From contig CM033116.1 of the NCBI GenBank assembly GCA_019321725.1, positions 13,224,841-13,288,840 of the forward strand: a DNA stretch of 64,000 nucleotides, given 5' to 3'. Made by a program: the position numbers and the translations under genes. This DNA comes from Paulownia fortunei (Eukaryota; Streptophyta; Magnoliopsida; Lamiales; Paulowniaceae). The stretch's first letter is position 1. Each line of letters opens with the position of its first letter. Shown here piece after piece: positions 35,515 to 47,084 of this stretch. Under the pieces are notes generated by a model. That model had not been told where the DNA came from and did no database searches. It was given only the letters and a program-made list of their open reading frames with translations.

Positions 35515-37440
35515 AATACCCTAAACTTTAACTTTTACTCGTACTCGAGGAAAACTCAAAATTAAATAATCATAGACTCATACTTTAATCATGAATTACT
35601 AAATTTGATCAACCAATTCAAATTTCTCATTAATTTTTATGGCACATGAATCCAAAGGTTAGTCACAAAGCTAGTCGAATGACACTACAAAACTTGTGCT
35701 TCATTAATCTAGTCATGAATTCAAAATATGTGTATGTAAAGTGTCAAGCTCAAGTTTCATGCATGCATTTTAGGTATGAATTTTACAACTAATGATTCTC
35801 ATGATCTAAGCAAAGGAGTTCTAGGTGTTCCATAAACTTGCTTTCCATATAAATTCTCCACTAATATAGACACTTGCAAACTTGGATCAAAAGGACTTCA
35901 ATAAGTTTGTAATGTAAGGCCTAGGTATTGACTTACAAAGAAAGGTAGGGATAAACAATGTAAGAGAGCATAAAGCATTGCAAATAGAATCTCATTCTCC
36001 TCATTTTTTTTCTCTTTCCCATTTTTTTTCTTTTTCTTCCATGAATCCCAAAGCTTCATTTCTTGTTCTTTTGCTTTCACAACCCCCAAACTTGTTTCTT
36101 TTTATCTACATGAGTTGTGATGTATTTTTTGCACATTTTTCATGCTCATACCCATAAATACATTCGTCCATGCCCTCAACATATCTCCATATGACCCCTT
36201 AATAAGATTGTGCACAACATGTCATATTTTAAGCTCTCTTAGAGACAATCATTGATTTTTCGGGCTATAAAGGGTCAGTATAGTGAGCTTCAAAAAATGA
36301 AGTCGAATGGTGGTTATTCATATGCATTGCATATACTATTCTTTGAAAAGCAGCTCAATGGTGTAACTAGTGAATAAAAGTGTGATCATGGTAGGCTTGA
36401 AAGGCACAAACGAGTCAAAGATGGCCTAAATCATTTCCAAATTTGTAGTTATCTAGAATTTTGCTTCAAAAAGTAATCAAGCAAGTTCTAAAACACCACA
36501 AAATGGCTAATACAACTTATTGGAAGTAAAATTCAACACCAAGTAGCATGTAATTCACAATATTTCGACATGATGTGCTCAATAAAAATTCATCATTCAT
36601 GGCAAGGATTATACACACAAGAATCGCCATGTCAAAAGACTAGCAATCTTTTTTTCCTCTGGATTCTATACAATATCAATTAGTATCATCATAGGCAAAT
36701 AGTAATTAAGTTATTCATTCAATCACAAAATATGAACTTAACTAAATTTGTCAACAAAGTATGCTTGCTCTTGGACTTTCATCACACAATATGGGCAATT
36801 CAAATCGAAAAAATTAGCTCAATTGCTTCACATAAAGTTCAAATACACAAAATACAAATCCTACCCCCAACTTTAAAATTAACATTGTCCTCAATGTTTA
36901 AAGAATCAAAGCACATAAGAGGTAGAAATAAGAAACTCCCATTTCCAATAGATAATGCACTTGGAGTTCATGGGATATCCACACATATCAGCAAGTCAAC
37001 ATCCACCTACACAAGAAAAGAAAGCATGAAAGCTCATAGGTTATTCATAAAAGTGAAAATGTAATTAAAGTAATGCAATAGCTAAACAAAGGAAAGCTCA
37101 TCATGCCTAAATCTAGAAATAGAACATGCTTAAAAAACTAACTAAGAAATTATTCAAAAAGCAAATAAAACAATGGGCTTGGGTTGCCTTCCAAGAAGTG
37201 CTGGGTTTATAGTCGTCAGCCTAACTATCTTATTTACTCATCCTAGATCTAAGAATAAGTGTTTATCATGCCACTTCTTTGTGTGCTCTAGAAGTATAGG
37301 TGATCCTTCCGGATAGGCAAGGCGAAGATAATTCGAAGTAGCATCAAGGGCCTTTTAGACATCAACAAGTGTATCCTCTATTACTGCGAATGGTCTTCCA
37401 AACATGGTGAAGATGTACCTATCTTTTTCTATATTAAAAA
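35515..37440 (-). other. Athila-like element: non-coding 3' internal region
   Basis: No long coding stretch. Near 37195 the minus strand reads CTTCTTGGAAGGCAACCCAA, a landmark that follows pol in such elements. A purine-rich stretch next to the LTR (about 35516-35540 on the minus strand) is the likely polypurine tract. Small open frames here are not credited. Confidence 0.55.
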
Positions 37441-37444
37441 TAAA

Positions 37445-38176
37445 AAAATTATGTAGAGCACAAGAATTGGTCACCATTCCCAAACATATCTTGAGTCACC
37501 CTAGTAGGCCTTGCTTCATCTAGTGCATGCTTTCTGAAATTAAATAATGAAACTAAATTTGTGCTTGCTTCTAGATCACATAATGCTATTTCACAAGTAG
37601 AGTTTCCAATTGAATAAGGGATAATGAAACTCCCTGAATTGGTTAGCACTTGAGATGGCTTCTCTTACAATATGACATTGCACTTTTTAATAGTTTCACA
37701 CTCATCGATTTGTTGTTGTTGGATAGCTTTGCAATGCTCCCTTGGATTGATTTCTATTTCACTTGGAAAGTTTTCTTTATATTTTTTATCATTAATTTCA
37801 GTAGCAAGCTGTCCAATTTGATTTCCTATTAAATTCATTTGAGCTCCTAAACTTGAAACTAGTTACCCCAATTGAGTCTCAATTTGTCTATCTTTGCTTC
37901 ATTCGTATTCAATCAGGCTCTTGTTTCACCAATGAAAGTGCATAGCAACTCCTCCAATGATGCCTTTTTCTCACCTTTGGTTTCCATAAATGAAGTGCTA
38001 GTGGATGCCATAGAATCCATTCGTTGAGAAGCTCCATTAGAAGTTCGAGCTGCAAATTGATTAGAAAGAAAATAAATTTGTATAGCTAATTGTGTAAATG
38101 GATCTCCTTCAAGAATACCGACAACCTTTTCAGTGGAAGACCTTTCGAAAGGCCATTGATAGCTATTAGTAGCCAT
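37445..38176 (-). pseudogene. Athila-like gag C-terminus and protease start
   Basis: The minus-strand frame 38176-37913 encodes NSYQWPFERSSTEKVVG and the linker to GEKKASLEELL; after a stop, LGAQMNLIGNQIGQLATEI (about 37850-37790) and EHCKAIQQQQ follow, then SGSFIIPYSIGNST and the protease site CDLEASTNLV (37649-37449). As in copy A of family G, the active-site glycine is replaced by glutamate. The frame ends at a stop shortly after, and the rest of pol is deleted. Confidence 0.82.
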
Positions 38177-38327
38177 TGCCTAAAGACTCCTAGCATTATG
38201 CATACAAATACATATAACCCAATGCAAGACAAGACAACATCAAAATACGCAAAGAAAAAAAAAGTAAAAGCAATGTAGACTAAAATCAAGACCAAGTCAT
38301 AAAAATATTAATGCAATTATGATAAAA

Positions 38328-38350
38328 CAACTCCCAACAACGGCGCTAAA
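38328..38350 (-). other. Primer binding site, tRNA-Asp type
   Basis: The minus strand reads TTTTTAGCGCCGTTGTTGGG directly after the LTR end, a slightly mutated tRNA-Asp complement. Confidence 0.8.
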
Positions 38351-38354
38351 AACT

Positions 38355-40274
38355 TGTTTATAAAATATATTTTACAAACCGCAAGTGCACGGTGTCAAGT
38401 ATTAATACAACGGTGAGTTAAGTATCGTATTGTAATCAAACATTGCATTAAGTACCGTAATTCAAATAGTCCTAATTTTATTTAGAAGATCGAATGATGA
38501 TTGGAAAACAAAGTAAAGTAAGAGAAAAATGTAAAGACAAGAATAGAGTTTTTAAAAACAATATTACAAACACGTTATGAGCAAGATATTCTATAGAAAT
38601 GACTCACCTAATTATCACCTATGTTCTTCCTTCCAAAATATACCAATTCAAGTCAACAACACATATAAGTTAAGAATTTCTGAACTCATCAATTCCCTCT
38701 CTCGAGCGCCGAATTGACTATAAGTTCCAACATGAATTTCGATATCTCTATAAAAAATTCAAGAATAAAATTCTACAAAAGTTCAATGAATTCTTCTTCA
38801 AAACTTCAAAGGATTCATTAGCTTCTCAACTCTATGATTCCTAGGTTGTATTATTCCTATGATTATGTATAATCTTCTCTCTCTCGAGTGTCAAATCTCA
38901 TACATCAAATAATCTTAATTAGTGATCAATTAATCAAGATAAAATACTAAACAAGATAACACAAACAAGATGAAGAACTTGAACTAATATTATTTGGAAT
39001 TTAAAATATATGATCACATAAGGTTACATCATCCTCTAGAAAGAAATATTTAGTTTACCATGGATGAATAAAACTTCAAGAAATAAATAAGAAAGAACAT
39101 GAAAATTGTTCACCAATTTGTGAAAGGAATGGTTGAAGGTCTCATTATCTTCAAGAATAGCTTACTTCTTTCCAAGAATGGCTACCTTTTGTTCCAAAAA
39201 CCAATCCTTGCCTCTTTTGGTTGATGTTGATCTTCCCTTTTTAAACTTCTTTCCAATGATTCTTTCCCCAAGAGTTTTCCAAAAGAAACCCTGAAATCCT
39301 TCCATTTTTCTTGGCTTTTGTTCAAAATAAACTTGAAAATCCTTCCACTTTCCTTGGCTTTTCTTTAAAAGAAACCTGAAATTATTCCCCTTTTCTTCAT
39401 TTTTCTCTTTTTTCTCTCCACCAATTTAGTGTATCCACTAGATCATCACATATATAGATTTTGTAAATATTTATATATAGATATTTAATTGTATATGCAT
39501 CTATATCATTTCATTAGATGTGTATCTAATGTGTATATCTCATAAAAATGCCAAAATTCATGATCCATTGCCACTTATCGCAAAGAAAACATATCAGCAT
39601 CTTTTTAGTTAGCAGGATGGTGCCTAGGCGCCCTATTTTGGCACCTGGACATCTTGTATTCTATTTTGGCAGCCTCAAATGGCACCTAGGCACCCTATTT
39701 TAGTGCCCAGGTGCCGTTGCTGCTGTTTTTCCTCCTTCACTTCAGTACTTTTACACTATTTAACCTTTTAAAACTACTTTTTGATCTCTTTCTAAGATGA
39801 ATTAGCTGTTGACATCTTCTAATAAATTGTATCTCTATGTCTTGGCTTTCCACATGAACTTGAACGAAAGATGACATCTTTGGTGAGAGTTACACCTAAA
39901 ATACTAAGATGTGTCATTCTAGAAATTTGCAGTCCAATGCGGATTTTTGAACTCAATTTTTCTCATTGATATCGATTGAATTGAATTTTTTGGTAAACAT
40001 ATAAGTTATATATCTATGTCTTGACTTTCTAATGGATAAATAATAAAGCTGATATGAAATTTTTGTTGAGAGTTATGATTGAAATACGAAAAATGCCACA
40101 ACTTGAATTCTTCAACGTTTCAACCAAGCTTTTGATTTCTTTCCATTTTCTTCTCTTATTGTCATTACCTACAAGATTTCAAACTAAATGCATAAAAAGT
40201 AATAAAAACGCTTGAAAATAAACTAAATATTAATTAAAAGGCATATGAATTATTGGTATAAATCCAACTTATCA
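38355..40274 (-). repeat. 5' LTR of the Athila-like element
   Basis: 1920 bp, on the minus strand TGATAAGTTGGATTTATACC to ...ACAAGT/ACA end. It has the same layout as 33724-35514 and 59029-60637, including the GCACCTAGGCGCC-type cluster at 39625-39720. Confidence 0.88.
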
Positions 40275-40600
40275 CCTTTTCTTGCAACTTTGAATACTCT
40301 GATTAATTATAGAAATGACATTTTGAAGTTATCTTTTGGAAATATGACTTTGGAACTAAATGTGCTTAATATTTGTAAGCAACCTGTTGAAGATGTCAAA
40401 GTAAATGAAGTGGATTTAATTGAGAAACTTGTTCACAAATATTTTACTTTCACTAGTTCATTTGATCTTATGGAAACTTGTTTTGAAAGTAAAAGTATTT
40501 GTAAAAAGACACACTCTAATACTCTCTTTAAATTTTGCAAGTATAAGAAAATTATTTTTGGAAGTCAAGGTTTGATGAAATTTCATCATCAATAGTACAA
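40275..40600 (+). pseudogene. Family G protease C-terminal part (copy D)
   Basis: Directly after the Athila-like LTR the frame reads PFLATLNTLINYRNDILKL, then SFGNMTLELNVLNICKQP and VDLIEKLVHKYF, the end of the plant gypsy protease and the linker to RT. The first half of the protease is not on this side; a fragment of it lies inverted at 32050-32200. Confidence 0.82.
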
Positions 40601-40689
40601 TTTGTTCCATGAAGTATTAAAGCTCCTGTGATTGATTTGAAATATTTGTCATTTAATTTGAAATACTCTTATTTGGGTGATAATGAGAC

Positions 40690-42015
40690 TTTTCAGTAAT
40701 AATTTCTTCCAAACTTGATGCATCCCAAAAAGATAAGTTGATCGAAACTCTAAAAATGCATATGAATGCTTTAGGATGGACCATTGCTGACATGAAAGAT
40801 ATTAATCCTTTAATTTGTATATATAACATCTATCTAGTGGAAAATACTAAACCTTCTAGAGAAATGCAATAAAGACTAAATCCTAATATGAAAGAAGTAG
40901 TGAGAAATGAAGTCATTAAACTCTTAGATAATGGAATTATTTATCCTATTTCTGATAGCAAATTAGTAAGTTCTACTCAAGTTCTACCAAAGAAATATGG
41001 AATTACTGTAGTCAGGAATGATAATAATGAATTAATTCTAACTAAGACTGTTACTAGTTGGTAAATGTATATTGACTATAGAAAACATAACTCACTTACT
41101 AGAAAAGATCATTTTCCATTAGCTTTCATAGATTAAATCTTACAAAGAGTTGCGAGACATGAATGTTGCCTTTTGGGTATAATCAAATTGCAATTGTATT
41201 TGAAGATTAAGAGATAACTACTTTTACATGTCCTTTTAATATTTTTGCATATCGAATGATGCCTTTTGGATTATTAATGTACCACCTACATTCCAACGAT
41301 AAATACTTAGTATTTTTAGTGACATGGTAGAATATTTTTTTGAAATTTTCATGGATGATTTTTCTATTTTTGGTAGTTTATTTGACAATTGCTTGTCTAA
41401 TTTAGAAAAAGTTTTGATCAGGTGTGAAGAAAAGAACCTTGTACTTAATTAGGAGAAATGTCATTTCATGTCAACAACTGGTATTGTTCTTGGATACTTT
41501 ATTTCATCAAAAGATATTGAAGTAAACAAATCTAAAATCGAGTTAATTAACAATTTGTTAATACCAAAATCTGTGAAGGAGGTAAGATCATTTTTTGGAC
41601 ATGTTGGTTTTTATAGAAGATTTATAAAAAATTTTAGTATAATATCTAACATTTGTGTAATCTTTTAACAAAAAACACTATTTTTGAATGGACTAAAAAT
41701 TGAGAAAATGCTTTTGTTAAGATTAAAAATATGCTTATGTTTGCTCCAATTATGTAGTCTGTAGATTGGACTTTACTTTTTGAAATAATATATGATACAA
41801 GTAACTGTGCTATTGGAGTTTTCTTAGGACAAAAAAAAGATAAGAAAGCATATGTTATTTACTATGCAGGTAAAATTTTGAATAGTGTTCAATTGAATTA
41901 TTCAACTACTGAAAAAGAATTACTTGTTGTATTTTTTGCATTAGAGAAATTTAGATATTATCTTGTTGGCTCACCATTTGTTGTTTTTAGTGATCATGCT
42001 GATTAGGTGGATTCT
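40690..42015 (+). pseudogene. Family G reverse transcriptase and RNase H (copy D)
   Basis: Decayed but complete in order. Linker: NALGWTIADMKDI. RT start: NPNMKEVVRNEVIKLLDNGI and YIDYRKHNSLTRKDHFPLAF. Catalytic box: FMDD at 41348-41359, in IFMDDFSIFG. RT end and connection: VRSFFGHVGFYRRFIKNFSI (41586-41640). RNase H: DTSNCAIGVFLGQKKDKKAY and YSTTEKELLVVFFALEKFRY (about 41790-41960). More than ten stops and several frame changes make it non-functional, although the FMDD motif is kept. Confidence 0.9.
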
Positions 42016-42319
42016 CTTACTCTAGGAATTCATACATTACGATTCGAAATAAGAAAATAGTAGGGAATATGGTGGTTGATAATTTGTCGAGACTCGCTTG
42101 TGATGACTCATTTCAAACTATATCTATTAATGACATTTTCTCTAATGAACAACTATTTATTTTTTCTATTTTACCTTAGTTTGCTAACATTGTTAATTTT
42201 CTTGTGACAAGAAAGATGCCACTGCATTGGAATTCTCAAGATAAAAAATAGTTTTTGACCGAGGTGAAATTTTTTTATGGGATGATCTAACCTATTCAAA
42301 TATTATCCTGATAAAATCT

Positions 42320-43425
42320 TTCGGAGATGCATGTCTGACAATGAGAAAGGTAATATTCTTAAATTTTGTCACTTAGGAGCATGTGATGGTCACTTTTTGG
42401 CAAAGAAAATCGCTACAAAGCTCTTGCATTGTGGATTCTATTGGCCAACTCTTTTCAAAGATACTTACATATTTTGCAAAAGTTGTAAAAATTATCAAAA
42501 GTAAGGATTTATTTCAAAGCAAAACATGATGCCTCTGCATCCCATCCTAGTGATTAAAATCTTTAACTGTTGGGGTATTGACTTCATAAGATCATTTTCA
42601 TTATCATTTGGCTTTATTTAAATATTGGTCGCCATAGATTATATTTCAAAATACATCGAGACAATTCTCTATCGAAACAATGATCACAAAATAATGATTA
42701 ATTTTTTGAAAGAAAATATTTTAAGTTAATTTAGAATTTTTCAATTGATTATTAGTGATAGGGGAAAATATTTTGTTAATAAAGTTTTTGAAACTTTAAT
42801 GAGAAAATATGAAATTATACATAAATGTGCAACCCTTTATCACTCTTAGACAAATGGACAAGTTGAACTTGCAGATAAAATAAATTTTGGAAAAGACAGT
42901 TAATCCAAATCGTAAAAATTGATCTCTTAGACTTACCAATACACTTTGAGCATATAGAACTGCTTTTAAAACATCATTAGACATGTCTCCTTATATGATA
43001 GTTTATGAAAAACCTTGTCATTTATCTATTGAACTTGAACATGAAGCTTATTAGGCAATTAAAATGTTTAACTTCAACCTTGATGAAGTTTCAAAATTAC
43101 ACAAATTGCAAATCAATGAACTTCAAGAATTGAGAAATAATGTATATGAGAATTCTAAAATTCATAAAGCAAGAATGAAAGAATTTCATGATAATAAAAT
43201 TTCAAAAAAAATATATTTGAGGTTGGTCAAAATGTTTTACTTTATAATTCTCGATTGCATTTATTTCTTGAAAATTTGAGATCAACATGGAGTGGTTCTT
43301 TTATTGTAAAAGAGGTATATCCTTATGGGGCGATTGATATTGAGAATCCTAAAAATAGTAATATATTCAAAGTAAATGGTCAAATATTTAAACTATTTAT
43401 AGAGAATCAATTTTCATAGGGGGAA
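42320..43425 (+). pseudogene. Family G integrase (copy D)
   Basis: Zinc-binding part: HLGACDGHFLAKK to IFCKSCKNYQK (about 42370-42505). Core: FNCWGIDFIRSFSLSFG (42560 onwards), VAIDYISK, ISDRGKYFVNKVFETLMRKY and TNGQVELAD. C-terminal part: FNFNLDEVSKLHKLQINELQ, then KARMKEFHDNKI (43064-43210) and GAIDIENPKNSNIFKVNGQ (about 43330-43382). The frame is broken by stops and shifts. It ends with ENQFS and a stop, after which the non-retroviral region begins. Confidence 0.9.
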
Positions 43426-43545
43426 ATTCTTTTTTTTTTCTAACCCTAGTTATGATTAGTATGTGTATATATATACATATTTTGTCTATCTTTGTTTGTT
43501 TTGTAGGTTTCTTTCTTTTATTTTTTCTCTTTTTTTTTTCAATTA

Positions 43546-43620
43546 AGTGGCAGATAATGGTACTCTGTGGCTATTGAAGTTGGATTTATCAATTTCCCAA
43601 ACAACTGAAATCTCTTTAAA
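43546..43620 (+). other. Conserved non-coding segment between pol and ORFX
   Basis: AAGTGGCAGATAATGGTACT and the following CTATTGAAGTTGGATTTATC are nearly identical to 13868-13945 in copy A. It is preceded by TTGTTTGTTTTGTAGGTTTC (43491-43510), which looks like a 3' splice site and could serve a spliced downstream message, as proposed for env-like genes of Athila elements. Confidence 0.5.
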
Positions 43621-43662
43621 AAAATTCTCTCTTTTTCTCATTCTCTTCTTGATCTTTTCAAA

Positions 43663-44305
43663 ATGGATCACATTCTTCTAACTTTCAAGAAGCGATTTTA
43701 TTTTCTTTCTAAAATTACAATTTTAAAAATTTATAAAACTAGGATTGAAATATTAAGGATGCTTATGCACAAGGGCATCCCTGGGGACATATGATAGATA
43801 ATTGAAGCAAAGATAAGAGTAGCAAGTGAGTTTTCACATAAGTTTTCAAAACTTGCTTACAAGATTTATGTCTGGTTTTGGTAAAAGCATATATTCAAAA
43901 AAATAAAGGTCGAAAAAATACAAGTTGTCACAAATGTGTTCGATAGACTTGCAACATAAAGTGTCGTTCTTTAGAAAAGATTTCTAAAAATTGAGAAGAT
44001 AAAAAATTCAATTCACTATGGATGGACTGAGTAAGGAGTATTTATATGATATTATATTGACTATTAAGACGTATTCATGTGGATTAGTACAATGTGCAAT
44101 TCTTGATATATGCAATCACTTCTGGAATGAATATGAGAGTTATAGTTTTGAGAATCTAACATTAAAAGACTATGTTTCCCAGTTTATAAAAAAACTGGAT
44201 ATGAATATTATCCTCGACCCAGAAAGGGTGTATAATCTATTATTGGACGTAAAACCAGAAGAATATGTGAACCACAATTATAACTACATATGCATTCACG
44301 TGTAA
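43663..44305 (+). pseudogene. ORFX (copy D): unrecognised coding region between pol and LOG
   Basis: From ATG 43663 one frame reads MDHILLTFKKRFYFLSKITI, then KIYKTRIEILRMLMHKGIP, and after two stops IIEAKIRVASEFSHKFSKLA and VVTNVFDRLAT. After frame changes near 43980 the frame 44018-44305 reads YDIILTIKTYSCGLVQCAIL, YSFENLTLKDYVSQFIKKL and LLDVKPEEYVNHNYNYICIH. The second half is also present at 14040-14335. It is rich in basic and hydrophobic residues and looks like a real protein that has decayed, because both copies keep the same words in frame. It could be an env-like gene, a captured host gene, or two fused pieces; I cannot decide. Confidence 0.55.
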
Positions 44306-44456
44306 GTAGCAATTTTTTTAAATTTTGTGTCTTTATTTTTAACCTTTCTGACAAAAAAAAAGACGTGCAATAAATGCATTCCTTGTTCACACCTCAACAA
44401 ATAGACTGTACTTACTCCATTTTTGCACAACTAACTTTAAAAAAAAAGGGTAAAAA

Positions 44457-45091
44457 ATGGAAGGGTCTTCCAATCACAAGTTTAATTGTATTTATGTCTT
44501 TTGTGAAACTAATTTAGATTAAAATGGTGAGTTTATAAGGGCAACTAATAACCTTGGTAGAACATTAGCAGAAAAAAAAATTCATTTAGTGTATAGGGAA
44601 GGTAGTTTGGGGTTAATGGAGAGTGTTGCTACTTCTACTCATGTAGGAGGAGTTAAAGTTTTGGAAGTTATTCAAAAACTTTAACAATACAAAATATCAT
44701 ATGTATGATCATCATATGTATGATCATTGGAGATGAACTAAAAATATAAGATATTTAGAACAGAATGACTAACATGTTAAACAATGTGGATGCATTCATC
44801 ACTCTACTTGGCGATTTTGGTATACTTGAGGAATTATTCCAAGTTGTCTCTTTGGCACAACTCAACTTTCACCAGAAATCTATAGGTATTCTTAATATTA
44901 ATGGTTTCTTTAATGGTTTGCTATTTTTTGTAGATGATGCTGTATAAAAAGATTTTATTTCATTATCTATGAGATGAATTCTCATTTCTACTCCAACACT
45001 TGACCAACTAATTGATCAACTTCTAACATATGTGCCAGAACATGATCCAGCATTAGCTGGTGTGGATTGGTCCAACAAGAAAAATGGTTGA
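44457..45091 (+). pseudogene. LOG: LOG cytokinin riboside 5'-monophosphate phosphoribohydrolase (copy D), intronless, decayed
   Basis: Full-length in layout. N-terminus: ATG 44457, MEGSSNHKFNCIYVFCET. Middle: NNLGRTLAEKKIHLVYREGS, LGLMESVATSTHVGGVKVLE. After frame changes: NNVDAFITLLGDFGILEELF, QVVSLAQLNFHQKSIGILNI and GFFNGLLFFVDDAV (44789-44944). C-terminus: ISTPTLDQLIDQLLTYVPEH (about 44985-45045). LOG enzymes bind the substrate phosphate through a GGGS loop and a PGG-x-GT-x-EE motif; here these read REGS and LGDFGILEE, so the site is destroyed. At least four stops and two frameshifts are present. No intron interrupts it, unlike normal plant LOG genes. It lies between ORFX and the polypurine tract of the element, so it travels with the retrotransposon. 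Confidence 0.82.
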
Positions 45092-45239
45092 AAATGTAAA
45101 ATGAATTTATCTCTCAGTCTATGAAATTTATTCTTAATGGTTTCAACTAATAGTGTATATATTATATTATTTCAGCTTTATTTTTCAATAAATCACATTT
45201 TAAGTAATATTTTCCAAACTCTACTTTTCTATCTATTTT

Positions 45240-45276
45240 CGGTATTGGGGATAATGTCTCAATTAGGTGGGGGGAT
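45240..45276 (+). other. Polypurine-tract region of family G copy D
   Basis: GGTATTGGGGATAATGTCTC followed by AATTAGGTGGGGGGATATT is the usual end-of-internal-region landmark of Tat/Athila elements. It lies 150 bp after the LOG stop, which puts ORFX and LOG inside the element. No 3' LTR follows within the next kilobases. Confidence 0.65.
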
Positions 45277-46555
45277 ATTTGATATCATGTCTTGTGTTTT
45301 TCTAGGTTTTTTTAAAGAAAAATAAAAATTTCAAGCATGTTTTCTTTTAGGTCCATTGAAACCATAAAAAAAGGTGACAGATAGTAAAGGGTCTGTAACA
45401 CTCTTGAGACACACTCTTATTTTTTTGTATAATATGACAAGTTTGTGAAGTTTGTAACTAAATTTTGTGAATTGTCATTTTATTTTGAGTCGTAGATATT
45501 CCTCCAAATTCAATGATTAAAATTATGCACAAATAATGAGGTTTGATTGATGATCGGTGTTATTTTGGACTTTGATATTATTTTTTGGTTAATATATTTT
45601 TGTGATAATTATACTCAAATCTTTTTGCACAAATAGTTATGTTATTCGGCGTGGAGACAAGCATATCAAAATAGCTAGTTCTTATGCCCTCGCTTTAATC
45701 ATTACTTAGATTTTTGACATAAAGGGGTTGAGTGTTAGAATTTTTTCTTTTGCTCTATAGAGGCGAACGACTGATTTATCACCACTTGAAAAATAATTAA
45801 GGCGTTAAGCTTTCTAATACCATGGCCAAATCAGCTTATTCCCCATGTAATATTTCAAGAGAACATCTCCCATAGTGAGCCACATTAAGCCTTTCAATAA
45901 ACAAACATTTTTTTGTAACCATATCTTCTTACCCAACCTAAATACACTATTATCCTACTTTTATTCTAAAAAAGATTTGGAGTTAAAGATACATATAATA
46001 ATATCTGTGCATAGTAAGAAATTCATACCAATAATTTAAGAAAACAAGATGCACAAGTGATTTTATCCAAAAAAAAAAGGAAGAAAAAAAACGAACAAGA
46101 CATATTTGTAGTGGTGTTCTAGTAGAACTAGTTTGAGAAGTCACAGGAGGAAGAATAAAAGAAAATTCATCGACCCTATTTATAAGATTTGGATTTTAAA
46201 AAAAACATTAAGAAAAGAATCATACAGTACACAAGAAAAGATGGATTGTATCAATATTATAAGTTTCAATATCTTGACAAAAAAAATGGATTTAATTAAT
46301 TTAGTCATGGGTGGTCATTTTTCTTGGAAAGATTTATTAAATACATTCAAAAAAGAAAAGAAAAAGAATTATAATGTCCATAAGACCAAGATAACTCAAT
46401 GTTATAGGATTCAATATATTATATGGTGTCAGGTCTGCACTGAAATAACATAATGGAATGAGGCTGAATATCTGCAATTTAGTTTTTAAGCTTGTGGAAA
46501 TGTACCTTTTCTCGAAGCTTTGCATACAAATTGGTTAAATTAATCTAATCATAGG
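45277..46555. other. Probable 3' untranslated remnant of family G, then unassigned DNA
   Basis: Non-coding and AT-rich. Small open frames at 45137-45325 and 46133-46453 look like chance. No LTR copy was found at the expected place. Confidence 0.4.
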
Positions 46556-47015
46556 TGGTGATAAGTCTTTTGTTATTGATGGGCTATGAGCCAAAATCGG
46601 CTAAATTTAAGGGTTCTTCTGAATTATGGATTAAAAAAAAAGATAAGATTTGATAGGTTAGTTCATGGCTCTACAAGTAAACAAAATAGGTTAGGTCATA
46701 ATGCTTATATTAAGTCTACTAAAGTCCAAGCTCACGAAAACCCTCTAATCTATAATATAAATACCGTCAATTCACATAATTCAAATGTATGTAATTTTAT
46801 TTAGTTCTATACAACTTTCAGTCATCTACTTTTAAATTATTTATCTTACTTTGGTTCTAACTTGAGCGTCGGAAGGTTTTCGTCGGAATAATCCGATACC
46901 GTAACAACTTGTGTGTGTTGCAAGCAAGAACCATTGAGTTGAAAGCTTGTGAGGAACTGATGTTTAAGGATTTGAATCCATACTACATCTTGGCATCGTT
47001 TATGGGAATCCCGCA
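46556..47015 (+). mobile_element. LTR-like sequence with Tat-type primer site
   Basis: Begins near TGATAAGTCTTTTGTTATTG with GATGGGCTATGAGCC, carries a TATA candidate TATAATATAAATACC near 46752, the CTTGAGCGTCGGAAGGTTTT leader word (46861-46880) and ends CCATACTACA near 46985. It is followed by TTGGCATCGTTTATGGGAAT, which resembles the primer site used by Ogre/Retand-type elements. No gag follows. Boundaries are approximate. Confidence 0.5.
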
Positions 47016-47084
47016 CCGGTTCCCCGAGCGTCTGCGCACACAATTCGCCCACATGGTGAGGGGCTTATAATGGGGGGATTCATC

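Larger units (their letters stand above)
33724..40274 (-). mobile_element. Athila-like Ty3/gypsy element, internally deleted, minus strand
   Basis: On the minus strand the order is 5' LTR (40274-38355), primer site, C-terminal part of gag, start of protease, a short integrase-tail-like stretch near 37290, and a long non-coding 3' region, then the 3' LTR (35514-33724). RT, RNase H and most of integrase are missing. The gag motif SYQWPFERS and the QIGQLATEI region are Athila-like. The 3' LTR lacks about 45 bp at its outer end. Confidence 0.82.
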
